The translations under genes were made by a program, and so were the position numbers. Under the pieces are notes generated by a model. The model made no database searches, was not told the DNA's origin, and saw only the letters and a program-made list of their open reading frames with translations. From Bog-756 sp963737625 (lineage in GTDB: Bacteria > Actinomycetota > Acidimicrobiia > Acidimicrobiales > RAAP-2), in contig CAVTTK010000002.1 in NCBI GenBank assembly GCA_963737625.1, forward strand, positions 930,001 to 994,000: a stretch of DNA of 64,000 nucleotides, read 5' to 3'. Below, piece by piece: positions 32,437 through 41,088 of the stretch; the first letter of the stretch is position 1; each line of letters opens with the position of its first letter.

Positions 32437-33492
32437 ATGACTCAGATCACCATCATCGACTCCGACGTACGCACGGTGGAGGGAATCGTTGACGCCGACC
32501 GGGGTTCGTTCCTGGTCGACGTCGGGGAACTGCCCCATGCACTGGGTTGGGAGCTGAAGCCACACGGACTGTGCCAGGCCAACAGTTGCGTCCCGGTGTC
32601 CGACCGGGAGGCCCTCGTGGTGGGGGACCGGCTGGACCTGTCGGCGGTGGCCGCACTCCTCGGCCGTCCCTCCGTGGTCGACCTCGATTCCGGCCTGATG
32701 GCAGTGGCCCTCTCGGCTGAACTGCGGCGTCAGGCGTTGGAGGACTTGCGGGCCCCGGCGTTCGAACTTCCCGACGTGGATGGGACCCTGCATCAGCTGA
32801 ACGAGTGGGCCGGCAAGAAGAAGGCCCTGGTCACGTTCTCCAGCTGGTGCGGGTGTCGCTACGACCTGCCCGGATGGCAGGCCCTTCACGATGAACTGGA
32901 GTCGGAGGGCTTCACCGTGGTGGCCGTGGCCATCGACCAGTCGGCGGACGACGTCCGGCCCTGGGTCGACGGGATCACCATGCCCGTCCTCTATGACCCC
33001 CAACACGTCCTCACCGAGTCCTACGCCATATCCAACGTCCCGACCGTGGTGTGGATCGACGAAGAGGACAACATCGCCCGGCCCAACGGCTTGGCCCACG
33101 GCAGTGACATCTTCACCGAGTTCACCGGCGTGGAGTCTGGTCCCCACCTCGACGAGATCCGGCGCTGGGCCCGGAACGGCGAGATCCCCGTGACCGTGGA
33201 TGAGGCCCGGGAGGCGGTCGGTGACCTCTCCGAGGACGAGGTGCTGGCCCGGCTGCACTTCCGGGTGGCGGCCGAGGCTCACCGTCGGGGCCTGGACGAG
33301 GTCACCAAGCGACACGTGGCCCGGGCCTCGGCCCTGGCCCCTGACGACTTCACCATCTGGCGGGCTGGAATGCCGCTGGTCGGAGAGGATCCCTTCGGCG
33401 ACGTGATGTTGGCCAAGTACGACGAATGGAAGCGGAAGGGAATGCCCTACCACGGCCTCCCAGCCGTGACCAGCGCCGAGGCCGCCATCTGA
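32437..33492 (+). CDS. Redoxin/TlpA-like protein with WCGC site and extra N- and C-terminal domains
   Basis: A 351-residue cytoplasmic protein. Residues about 100-225 form an AhpC/TSA-TlpA-type redoxin domain with SSWCGCRYDLPGW. The WCGC site (137-140) gives Cys-Gly-Cys spacing instead of the usual CxxC. ISNVPTVVWID carries the cis-Pro loop. The N-terminal 100 residues contain C46 and C51 (LCQANSC), and the C-terminal 125 residues are helical and charged. It probably acts as a thiol oxidoreductase or peroxiredoxin-like enzyme. GGGAGGG precedes the ATG; TAAAGT near 32342 may be its -10 box. It follows murD2 after 130 nt and probably has its own promoter. Confidence 0.75.
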   Translation: MTQITIIDSDVRTVEGIVDADRGSFLVDVGELPHALGWELKPHGLCQANSCVPVSDREALVVGDRLDLSAVAALLGRPSVVDLDSGLMAVALSAELRRQALEDLRAPAFELPDVDGTLHQLNEWAGKKKALVTFSSWCGCRYDLPGWQALHDELESEGFTVVAVAIDQSADDVRPWVDGITMPVLYDPQHVLTESYAISNVPTVVWIDEEDNIARPNGLAHGSDIFTEFTGVESGPHLDEIRRWARNGEIPVTVDEAREAVGDLSEDEVLARLHFRVAAEAHRRGLDEVTKRHVARASALAPDDFTIWRAGMPLVGEDPFGDVMLAKYDEWKRKGMPYHGLPAVTSAEAAI

Positions 33493-33510
33493 GCAAGGTT
33501 CGGTCCGGGA

Positions 33511-33540
33511 GCGACACACCCGACGCCACTGGCCTACGTT
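33511..33540 (+). promoter_or_regulatory. Promoter, leaderless
   Basis: GCGACA (33511-33516, four of six matches to TTGACA), an 18-nt spacer, then TACGTT (33535-33540), then 6 nt to the ATG at 33547. This is the best complete promoter of the leaderless type in the window. Confidence 0.45.
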
Positions 33541-33546
33541 TGCCCC

Positions 33547-34347
33547 ATGATCCGCTACGTCGTCGGCGAAGACAGTGTTGCCCGCCTGGTCCTTGACCGC
33601 CCCGAGGCCAAGAACGCCCTGACTCCCGAGATGCGCGACGACATCGTGGCGCGGGTCCGGGAGGTCCGGGCCGATCCCGAGGTCCGGGCTCTGCTGATCA
33701 CCGGTTCGGGGGACGCCTTCTGCGCCGGGATGGACCTGCGTCAGTCCACGGTGGCCGGCTCCGGCGGCGAGGGATTCAACCCGCGAAACACGAGTGAGGC
33801 CCTTCGCAGTGGAGTGCAGGCGTTCATCCGCGAGCTCTGGGAGCTGGACAAGCCCACCGTGGCTGCGGTGAACGGGACGGCAGTGGGTCCCGGCGCCCAC
33901 CTGGCCCTGGCCTGTGACTTCGTGCTCCTTCACGAGGAGGCCCGGTTCGTCTGGTCATTCGCCCGATGGGGACTCGTGGTCGACGCCGGCGGCGCCTACC
34001 TCCTGCCCCGGCTGGTGGGATTGCCCCGAGCCAAGGCCATGGTCATGCTCGGCGAGGGGGCCAAGGGCACCGAGGCGGTTGATTGGGGACTGGCCTACCG
34101 CTGCCTGCCCACCGTCGAGGAACTGGCCGATGAAGCTGACGCCCTCGCTGTCCGGCTGGCGGCTGGCCCCATCCGGTCCATGGGCCTGTCCAAGCAGTTG
34201 CTCAACACCACCTTCGAGACGGGGCTGCCCGCCTCGCTTGACCGCGAGGCCCAATCCCAGGCCATGGCCGCCGTGTCGGCCGAGATGGCCGAGGGGATGG
34301 CCGCGTTCGCCGAGAAGCGGACTCCCGACTTTCGCCGCGCCCACTGA
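33547..34347 (+). CDS. Enoyl-CoA hydratase/isomerase family protein
   Basis: A 266-residue crotonase-fold protein. GDAFCAGMDLRQ (near 56-67) and NGTAVGPGAHLALACDFVL (near 105-123) build the oxyanion hole. WSFARWGLVVDAGGAYLLPRLVG follows, where the classical second Glu position is not obvious, so isomerase or hydrolase chemistry is possible. It has its own leaderless promoter and precedes a pair of acyl-CoA dehydrogenases, which suggests a role in the same beta-oxidation-type route. Confidence 0.88.
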   Translation: MIRYVVGEDSVARLVLDRPEAKNALTPEMRDDIVARVREVRADPEVRALLITGSGDAFCAGMDLRQSTVAGSGGEGFNPRNTSEALRSGVQAFIRELWELDKPTVAAVNGTAVGPGAHLALACDFVLLHEEARFVWSFARWGLVVDAGGAYLLPRLVGLPRAKAMVMLGEGAKGTEAVDWGLAYRCLPTVEELADEADALAVRLAAGPIRSMGLSKQLLNTTFETGLPASLDREAQSQAMAAVSAEMAEGMAAFAEKRTPDFRRAH

Positions 34348-34606
34348 GCGCCCCACACCCGCAGGTGAGGCCCCGAGGTTTGCGGTGCAGTGGGACGGAG
34401 GGAGATACTCTTCAGCCGGAAAGCGGATTCTCAGATTGGCCCACGGTTCGTGACGCGGTGTGGCTCGAGCAGGAGGGGTCGACGTGCCCACCGGTCCGGG
34501 CCGACGGGATGGGCATCGGCTGCCCGGGACGGCGTCCGGAGTGACGAAGCCGCACGCACGGACGTAATGACCACCGAAGCATGACGAGTAGGGAAGGGCA
34601 CCGACT

Positions 34607-35719
34607 GTGGACTTCGGACTGACCGACGACCAACAGCTGTTTCACGAGACGACACGCAAGTTTCTGCAGGACACCAGCCCGCTCGAAACCGTTCGCCAGG
34701 TTGCCGACGATCACCCCGACGGCTTCGACCGGGGATGGTGGCGGCGGGGTGCGGAGCTGGGCTGGGTGTCGATGCTGGTGGCCGAGGAACACGGGGGCGG
34801 TTCGGTGTCCGGTCAGGGCCTAGCCGACCTTTCCCTCGTGGCTGAGGAGTTCGGTCGGATGGTTGCTCCGGGGCCCCTGATCCCGACCAACGTGGTCGCC
34901 GCCGCCCTCTCCCGGAGTGGAGGTCCCGACCACCACAAGGTCCTGTCGGGCCTGATCGGCGGCGAGGCGATCGCTTCGTGGTGCCCACCGGGGACCGCCT
35001 CCAGCGACGGAGTACGGGCTACAGCCCACGGCGACGGGTTCCTCCTCCAGGGGACGACGGTTCCCGTAGAAGCCGGCGGACAAGCCGACCAATTGTTGGT
35101 GACGGCCCGTACCGACGAAGGCCTGTCCCAGTTCGTCGTGCCCTCGGACACCCCGGGTATGTCCAGTCACGCGGCCGAGAGCGTCGACCTCGTACGGCGG
35201 TTCGCCACCATACGGTTCGATGCTGTGCAGCTCGGTGCCGAGAGCGTGGTGGGACGACCGGGCGGTGCCGACGACGATGTCGAGCGCCAGCTCCAGGACG
35301 CGGTGGTCCTCCAGTGCGCCGAGATGGTCGGTGCCGTCGACCGGGTGTTCACCTTCACGGTGGAGTACGCCGAGGACCGGTACTCCTTCGGGCGGCCCCT
35401 GGTCTCCTATCAGGCCCTCAAGCACCGGTTCGCTGACATGAAGATGTGGATCGAGGCCTCCCATGCCACGGCGGGGGCGGCAGCCCGGGCCGTCGACTCG
35501 GGGTCCCCCCACGCGGACGAGCTGGTGAGCGTGGCCAAGTCCTACATCGGAGACCATGTGCCCTTCATCCTCCAAGAGTGCGTGCAACTCCACGGGGGCA
35601 TCGGGGTGACCTGGGACCATGATCTCCACCTGTACCTGCGCCGGGTGGTGCTCGACCGGTCCCAGTTCGGGACCCCACGGGACCACCGGGAGCGCATCGC
35701 CGCCGGGATGGGGATCTGA
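34607..35719 (+). CDS. Acyl-CoA dehydrogenase (FadE type), first of a pair
   Basis: A 370-residue FAD-dependent acyl-CoA dehydrogenase. It begins MDFGLTDDQQLFHETTRKFL and has YSFGRPLVSYQALKHRFADM and GGIGVTWDHDLHLYLRR, the FAD/dimer segments. The middle domain is short and lacks a clear FAD-binding TEP motif, as in the partner-type subunits of FadE heterotetramers. The GTG start lies after AAGGG. The second dehydrogenase begins 1 nt after its stop, so the two probably form an alpha2-beta2 enzyme like those that desaturate sterol side chains in mycobacteria. About 259 nt without a gene precede it. Confidence 0.9.
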   Translation: MDFGLTDDQQLFHETTRKFLQDTSPLETVRQVADDHPDGFDRGWWRRGAELGWVSMLVAEEHGGGSVSGQGLADLSLVAEEFGRMVAPGPLIPTNVVAAALSRSGGPDHHKVLSGLIGGEAIASWCPPGTASSDGVRATAHGDGFLLQGTTVPVEAGGQADQLLVTARTDEGLSQFVVPSDTPGMSSHAAESVDLVRRFATIRFDAVQLGAESVVGRPGGADDDVERQLQDAVVLQCAEMVGAVDRVFTFTVEYAEDRYSFGRPLVSYQALKHRFADMKMWIEASHATAGAAARAVDSGSPHADELVSVAKSYIGDHVPFILQECVQLHGGIGVTWDHDLHLYLRRVVLDRSQFGTPRDHRERIAAGMGI

Positions 35720-35720
35720 G

Positions 35721-37004
35721 ATGAGTGATGACGACGTGAAGGACGCACCCGTCGACCCCCAGGAGCTGGAGGCCTACCGGCTCCGGGCCCGGAGCTGGCT
35801 GGCCGAGCACATGCCCCGACTGCCCGAGGGGATGGACAACTGGCAGATGACCCAACAGGACGAGATGGCCATCCAGGCCCGTGAGCTCCAGCGAACGCTC
35901 TTCGACGGGGGCTTTGCCGGGATCTGCTTCCCGGCCGAGTACGGGGGGCAGGGCCTGACCCAGGCCCACCAGCGCGCCTTCACCCAGGAGTCGATGGGCT
36001 ACCGGATGCCCACCACGTTCAACGTCCCCACGCTGACCATTCTGGCCCCCACCATCCTCGACTTCGGCACCGAGGAACAGAAACGGCGGCACATCCCGGC
36101 CATCCTGTCCGGCGAGGAGCTCTGGGTGCAGTTCCTCTCCGAGCCCAGCGGCGGCTCGGACCTGGCCGGCCTGGTGACCACGGCCACCCGGGACGGTGAC
36201 GTCTTCTCCCTCAACGGGTCGAAGATCTGGAGCTCCGGCGCATTCCGGGCCGACTACTCGCTGTGCCTGGCCCGCACGGACTCCACGGTGCCCAAGCACC
36301 AGGGTCTGACCATGTTCATCCTCAAGATCCATCAGCCGGGGATCGAGGTCCAGCGGATCAAGATGATCAACGGCACGGCAGAGTTCTGCCAGGAGTACTT
36401 CGACGACGTGCTGGTGCCGGTGTCCGACGCCCTGGGCGGGATCAACGACGGGTGGACGGTGGCGTCACGGCTGCTCTACCACGAGCGGGACGCCGTCGGG
36501 GGCGGCTCGCCGTACTCCAGCGGCGTGGGCGCAGGCGACGCCGCCAAGGGCGGATACCGCTCCGATCTCGAGGACCTGGCCCGGGCCACCGGGCAGACGG
36601 CCGACCCCGTGGTCCGTCAGCTCCTGGCCGAGGCCCGGGTCAACGACCGGGTCCAGGGTCAGCTGGTGGAGCGGGTGTCCCAGGGAATCCGGACCGGGGC
36701 CATGCCCGGCCCGGCCGGGGCACTGACCCGGCTGTACGCCGCCACCAACGGCGAGCGCCGGATTGACATCGGCCTCGAGATCGCCGGCCAGGCTGGTGGG
36801 GCGTGGGTCGATGGCGACGCCGCCGGCATCTGGGGGGAGGCGTATCTGTCCCGCCAGAGCTTCAGCCTGGGCGGCGGCAGCAATGAGATGCAGCGCAACA
36901 TCATCAGCGAGCGGGTGCTCGGCATGCCCCGTGAGTACGCCGCCGACCGCGACCGTCCCTTCGACCAGGTCCGGCACAACCGTGCTCCCCAGCGCGGCGG
37001 CTGA
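35721..37004 (+). CDS. Acyl-CoA dehydrogenase (FadE type), second of a pair
   Basis: A 427-residue acyl-CoA dehydrogenase. The middle domain shows QFLSEPSGGSDLAGL, the FAD-proximal motif, and SLNGSKIWSSGAF. The C-terminal segment reads LGGGSNEMQRN, so the residue at the MCAD Glu376 position is Gly; the base must lie elsewhere, as in IVD-like or heteromeric enzymes. It starts at an ATG 1 nt after the previous stop, indicating obligate co-translation. Together the pair probably oxidises a branched or sterol-derived acyl-CoA. Confidence 0.92.
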   Translation: MSDDDVKDAPVDPQELEAYRLRARSWLAEHMPRLPEGMDNWQMTQQDEMAIQARELQRTLFDGGFAGICFPAEYGGQGLTQAHQRAFTQESMGYRMPTTFNVPTLTILAPTILDFGTEEQKRRHIPAILSGEELWVQFLSEPSGGSDLAGLVTTATRDGDVFSLNGSKIWSSGAFRADYSLCLARTDSTVPKHQGLTMFILKIHQPGIEVQRIKMINGTAEFCQEYFDDVLVPVSDALGGINDGWTVASRLLYHERDAVGGGSPYSSGVGAGDAAKGGYRSDLEDLARATGQTADPVVRQLLAEARVNDRVQGQLVERVSQGIRTGAMPGPAGALTRLYAATNGERRIDIGLEIAGQAGGAWVDGDAAGIWGEAYLSRQSFSLGGGSNEMQRNIISERVLGMPREYAADRDRPFDQVRHNRAPQRGG

Positions 37005-37033
37005 CCCAGATCACGGCCGACGGAGGCGAGAAC

Positions 37034-38230
37034 TCAAGCCGCCTGGTCCAGCTTCATCAGCCGGTTGAGGTTCCCGCCCATGATCTTGGCCACGTCGTCG
37101 TGGGGCAGGGACGAGAGCTCGTCCACGAAACTCAACGGCTCGGCCAGGCCTTCGGGGTGCGGGTAGTCGGAGCCGAACAGGACCCGGTCGGCGCCGAGTA
37201 GCTCCACCAGGCCGATGGGGTCCTCCTCGTGGAACGGATGGACGTAGATGTTCCGCTTGAAGGCCACGACCGGATCCTCGTCGAAGGCCCTGGGGGCCAC
37301 CGAGTAGGCGTGCTCGAGGTCCCGCAGCAAGGGCCGGACCCAGCCGCTCCCGTTCTCCACCGGGGCGAACCGGAGGGTGGGGAACCGGCTGCACAGGCCG
37401 TGGCCGATGAGGGAGGCCACGGTGTCGGTGATGGGCCGGCTCATGTGGGAGACGATGGCCTGGAATCCCGATCCCCCCTTGAACGGGGTCATCTCGTCAG
37501 TGATCCCCTCCCACTCGTTCATGTACCGCTGGTAGCCGGAGTCGGAGGCGTGCATCCCGACGGGGATGTCGGCTTCGGCCACCAGCTTCCAGAACGGGTC
37601 GAACTCGGGAAGGGCGGGGGAGCGTGGTCCCATGAAGCCGGAGACCGGGGCCGGCCGGATGAGCACGATCTTGGCCCCGTGGTCGAGCACCCACTCCAGC
37701 TCCTCGATGGCCTTGTCCACGATGCCCAGATGAATCACCGGGGTGGGGAAGATGCGGTTCTCGACGTTGAACGTCCAGTGCTCGGCCATCCACTGGTTGA
37801 GGGCGTGCACCACGGCGTGGGTGGCCATTGGGTCGCCTCGGAGCCGCTCCTCCAGCAGGCTGGCCAGGGTGGGCCACATGAGGGCCCGGTCGAGGCCCAG
37901 CTCGTCCATGAGCTCGAGGCGGGGTCCGGGCTCCATGAAGGCCGGGAGCGACCGGATGGGCTTGCCCATGATCTCCCGGCGGCTCTTCCCCTCGGGGTTC
38001 CCGCTGCGGAAGTACTCCTCCTGGGCGCCGGGGGCCGCCACCACCGAGAAGGTCGGGTTGGGGATGTACTCGCTGATCTGGCCCTTGAGGGCGATCTTGG
38101 TGCGCCCGTTGACCTCGACGTACTGGACCAGGCCCTCGTACTCGGACGGCAGGTACTTGGTGAAGGCGTCCGTGGTCTCGTACATGTGGTTGTCCGCGTC
38201 GAAGACTGGGAAGTCGATCACTCGTGCCAT
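37034..38230 (-). CDS. Amidohydrolase_2 family metal-dependent hydrolase
   Basis: A 398-residue TIM-barrel protein of the amidohydrolase 2 group (COG2159). It shows the early VFDADNHMYE (D-x-D/N-x-H metal site), the VGMHASDSGY strand with a metal His, and FGSDYPHPEG near the end with the catalytic Asp. Relatives include decarboxylases (such as ACMSD and gamma-resorcylate types) and ring hydrolases. The ATG at 38230 is used because AAGGAG lies 7 nt upstream; the ATG at 38236 sits 1 nt from it. It is convergent with the dehydrogenase pair. The substrate is unknown, probably a carboxylic or ring compound. Confidence 0.85.
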   Translation of the reverse strand: MARVIDFPVFDADNHMYETTDAFTKYLPSEYEGLVQYVEVNGRTKIALKGQISEYIPNPTFSVVAAPGAQEEYFRSGNPEGKSRREIMGKPIRSLPAFMEPGPRLELMDELGLDRALMWPTLASLLEERLRGDPMATHAVVHALNQWMAEHWTFNVENRIFPTPVIHLGIVDKAIEELEWVLDHGAKIVLIRPAPVSGFMGPRSPALPEFDPFWKLVAEADIPVGMHASDSGYQRYMNEWEGITDEMTPFKGGSGFQAIVSHMSRPITDTVASLIGHGLCSRFPTLRFAPVENGSGWVRPLLRDLEHAYSVAPRAFDEDPVVAFKRNIYVHPFHEEDPIGLVELLGADRVLFGSDYPHPEGLAEPLSFVDELSSLPHDDVAKIMGGNLNRLMKLDQAA

Positions 38231-38400
38231 GGTCATGCTCCTTCTGCTCTCGGGGTGACCGGACGGTCTCCCCCCTGGGGTCGGTCTGCGCCGGCCCGGT
38301 CGCGAGCTACGTGATACGCCCCTTCTCGCCCCAAGTTAACAGTCCTCGATGTCAGGTGGAAATGACCGTTGCGCTACCATCCCACCGTTCCGGAGGAGGT

Positions 38401-39973
38401 GTGCCAGGTGCTGGGGGTCGGCTATTGCGCGGTGAGGGTGTGACCACGGTATCCGCAGACGAGGACGCCGTTCCCTACGGGACCCGGCTGGGCCATCTGG
38501 CCGACGACCTGGGGAATGCCATCGCGTTGACCTTCGTCGATGTCGACGGGGGAGAGCAGACCGTCACCTGGCAGCAGCTGGACACCCGGTCCACCCAGCT
38601 GGCCCACGTACTGGCCGATCGGGGCCTCGGGGTGGGAGACCGCCTGGCCGTCGGCCTGCCCAACTCCATCGAGCACCTGTATGCCGGGTTCGCCGGCTGG
38701 AAGGTCGGCGCCACGGTGGTGCCGGTGCGCTGGGACCTGCCGGAGTGGGAGCGGAGCCGCCTCCTGGACGTGCTCGACCCCGCCCTGGCCATCGGCACCG
38801 ACGACATCGGACTGGTACGGGACAGCGAGAGCGCCCCGGTCACCCGGCTGCCCGAGGTCATCGCCCCGCGGGGATCGGGGGTGTGCAGTTCGGGCTCCAC
38901 CGGATCTCCCAAGGTCATCTTGGGGACCATGCCGGCCGTCTTCGTGCTGTCGACCAACGTCACCTCCATGGTGGTGGCGGACTTCGGCCCCATGGAACGG
39001 CCCCAGCTGGTCCTGTGCCCGGCCCCGCTGTACCACACCAACGGGTTCACGGCCTTCCGCACCCTGTTGGGTGGGGATCCCATCGTGCTCCTGGAACGGT
39101 TCAAGGCTCCACTGGTGCTGGACCTCATCGAGCGTCACCGGATCACCGGGTTCATCGCCGCCACGCCCATGCTGCAACGCCTGGCCCAGGTTCCCGGGAT
39201 CGGGGACCGGGACCTCTCCAGCCTGACGTGGGTCCAGCAGGGGGCCTCACCGCTTCCCGTCTGGCTCGGCCACCGCTGGATCGAACTGGTGGGGCCGGAG
39301 CACTTCTACATGTCCTACGGCGCGTCGGAGAGCTTCGGCATCGTGGTGTGCCGGGGCGACCAGTGGCTGGCCCATCCGGGCACGCTGGGACGGGGCATGA
39401 GCGGCACCGAGATCGCCGTGAGGTCGGAGTCGGGTGAGCCGCTGCCCGCCGGGGAGATCGGTGGCATCTACCTCCGGACCCCGACAGGGCCGCTGGCCAC
39501 CTACGTGGGCAGCGACGTGAAGCCCATGGACACCGCCGCCGACGGGTTCACCTCGGTGGGGGACCTCGGGTGGTTGGACGAGGACGGCTTCCTCTTCATG
39601 GCCGATCGTCGGGTGGACATGATCGTCACCGGGGCGGTCAACGTCTTCCCCGCCGAGGTGGAGGCGGCCCTGAGTGAGCATCCGGGCATCGCTGACGTGG
39701 TCGTGGTGGGGCTGCGCGACGCCGAATGGGGCCGTCGCGGTCCATGCCATCGTGCAGCGGGCGGACCCGGACCTCGACGCCGACGGGGTGACCGCCTTCG
39801 CCCGGGAGCGCCTGGCCTCGTACAAGGTTCCCAAGTCGGTCGAGTTCGTCGAGGCCATCCCGCGCAGCGAGGCCATGAAGTTCAACCGGGCCGCCCTGGT
39901 GGAGGAGCGCGACGGGCCCGAGCCGGAGCCAGGTGACCCGCTGGCCGACCATCCCCCGGTCGGGGACCGATGA
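38401..39973 (+). pseudogene. Acyl-CoA synthetase (AMP-forming), frameshifted near the 3' end
   Basis: A class I adenylate-forming ligase that would activate a carboxylic acid to its CoA thioester. SSGSTGSPKVILG is the AMP/ATP loop (a variant of the TSGSTGxPK motif), and SYGASESFG and GDLGWLDEDGFLFMADR are intact. At about 39739-39740 a single extra G breaks the frame. Read through it, the sequence continues EWGRRVHAIVQ and on to ASYKVPKSVEFVE, the normal C-terminal domain including the catalytic lysine region. The repaired protein would have about 523 residues. GTG 38401 follows GGAGGAGG; GTG 38440 is the alternative start. A sequencing error is as likely as a real lesion. Confidence 0.8.
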
Positions 39974-40132
39974 GGTGCGTGGATGGGCCGCCGGCTGGGC
40001 AGGGGTCGGTGAGGCCGAGGTATAGCGTGGCGGGGCCGACCGGCAACCCTTCGGTGGTTCCGATGACCCCGGGGACAACGATGAGGTGCCCCGACCACGA
40101 TGACGTGTAGCGAACACAAGGAGTAGAGAGCC

Positions 40133-41062
40133 ATGGCCGACGCCCCACAGCAAGGGAAGTACATCTCCTACGAGGAGCTGGACGATGGCGCCATCGTGCG
40201 CATCCTGCTCAACCGACCCTCGACCCGCAATGCCCAGAACCGTGGGCTGCTGGTGGAGTTGGACGAGGCCTTCCTCCGGGCCGAGGAGGACGACAAGGTG
40301 CGCGTGGTGATCCTGGGCGGGGTGGGTCCCCTGTTCTCCTCGGGCCACGACATGGGTTCCAAGGAGGCGGCGGCCGAGCGGACCCCCGGGCCCGATCAGC
40401 ACCATTCGGTCACCGTCAACGGTGGTACCCGGGTGGGTGCCGAGCAGCGGATGCTCCAGGAGTGGCACTACTACTTCACCAACACCATGCGCTGGCGCAA
40501 CCTCCGCAAGATCACCGTGGCCCAGGTGCAGGGAACGGTGTACGCCGCCGGCCTCATGCTCATGTGGGCCTGTGACCTCATCGTCGCCGCCGACAACGTC
40601 TACTTCGCCGACGTGGTGGGGACCAGACTCGGGATGTGCGGGGTCGAGTACTTCGGTCACCCGTGGGAGTTCGGTCCGCGGCGGACCAAGGAGCTCATGC
40701 TCACCGGGGACGCCATCGACGTCGACGAGGCCCATCGACTGGGCATGGTCTCCAAGGTGTTCCCCCTGGACGACCTGGAGGAGCGCACGCTGGCCTACGC
40801 CCGCCGCATCGCCGAGCTGCCCACCATGACGGCACTGCTCATCAAGGAGTCGGTCAACCAGACCGTGGACAACATGGGCTTCTACAACTCGCTGCAGGCC
40901 TGCTTCACCCTGCACCAGCTCAACCACTCCCACTGGGCCGAGATCCACGAGTCCAAGTACCCGGTGGCCGAGGAGCAGGACGGGATCGCCAGTTGGAAGA
41001 CGGCCCCGCCCGTCCGCCTGTCCGAGAAGGACGCGGTGGAAGGGCCCGTGCCGGCGCGCTGA
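40133..41062 (+). CDS. Enoyl-CoA hydratase family protein
   Basis: A 309-residue crotonase-family protein. LFSSGHDMGSKE gives the first oxyanion-hole segment and QGTVYAAGLMLMWACDLIVAADN the second. It is longer than the usual 260 residues because of an inserted loop (about 83-105, rich in charged and His residues) and a C-terminal extension with a HWAEIHESKYPV stretch. AAGGAG precedes the ATG. TAGCGT near 40023 could be a -10 box with a leader of about 100 nt. It closely parallels the crotonase at 60733-61578 in motif layout, so the two may be paralogues. Confidence 0.9.
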   Translation: MADAPQQGKYISYEELDDGAIVRILLNRPSTRNAQNRGLLVELDEAFLRAEEDDKVRVVILGGVGPLFSSGHDMGSKEAAAERTPGPDQHHSVTVNGGTRVGAEQRMLQEWHYYFTNTMRWRNLRKITVAQVQGTVYAAGLMLMWACDLIVAADNVYFADVVGTRLGMCGVEYFGHPWEFGPRRTKELMLTGDAIDVDEAHRLGMVSKVFPLDDLEERTLAYARRIAELPTMTALLIKESVNQTVDNMGFYNSLQACFTLHQLNHSHWAEIHESKYPVAEEQDGIASWKTAPPVRLSEKDAVEGPVPAR

Positions 41063-41088
41063 CCGGGCGCATCACCGGACGTGACCAC

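Noticed and set aside
38440..38442. GTG 38440 as start of the frameshifted ligase
   Set aside because: GGTGAGG directly abuts it with no spacing, whereas GTG 38401 follows GGAGGAGG and a TACCAT box; it remains possible on N-terminal similarity grounds.
40080..40109. Nine-codon ORF MRCPDHDDV before the crotonase at 40133
   Set aside because: It ends 23 nt before the gene, has no ribosome-binding site of its own, and the crotonase has a good AAGGAG site, so coupling is not needed.
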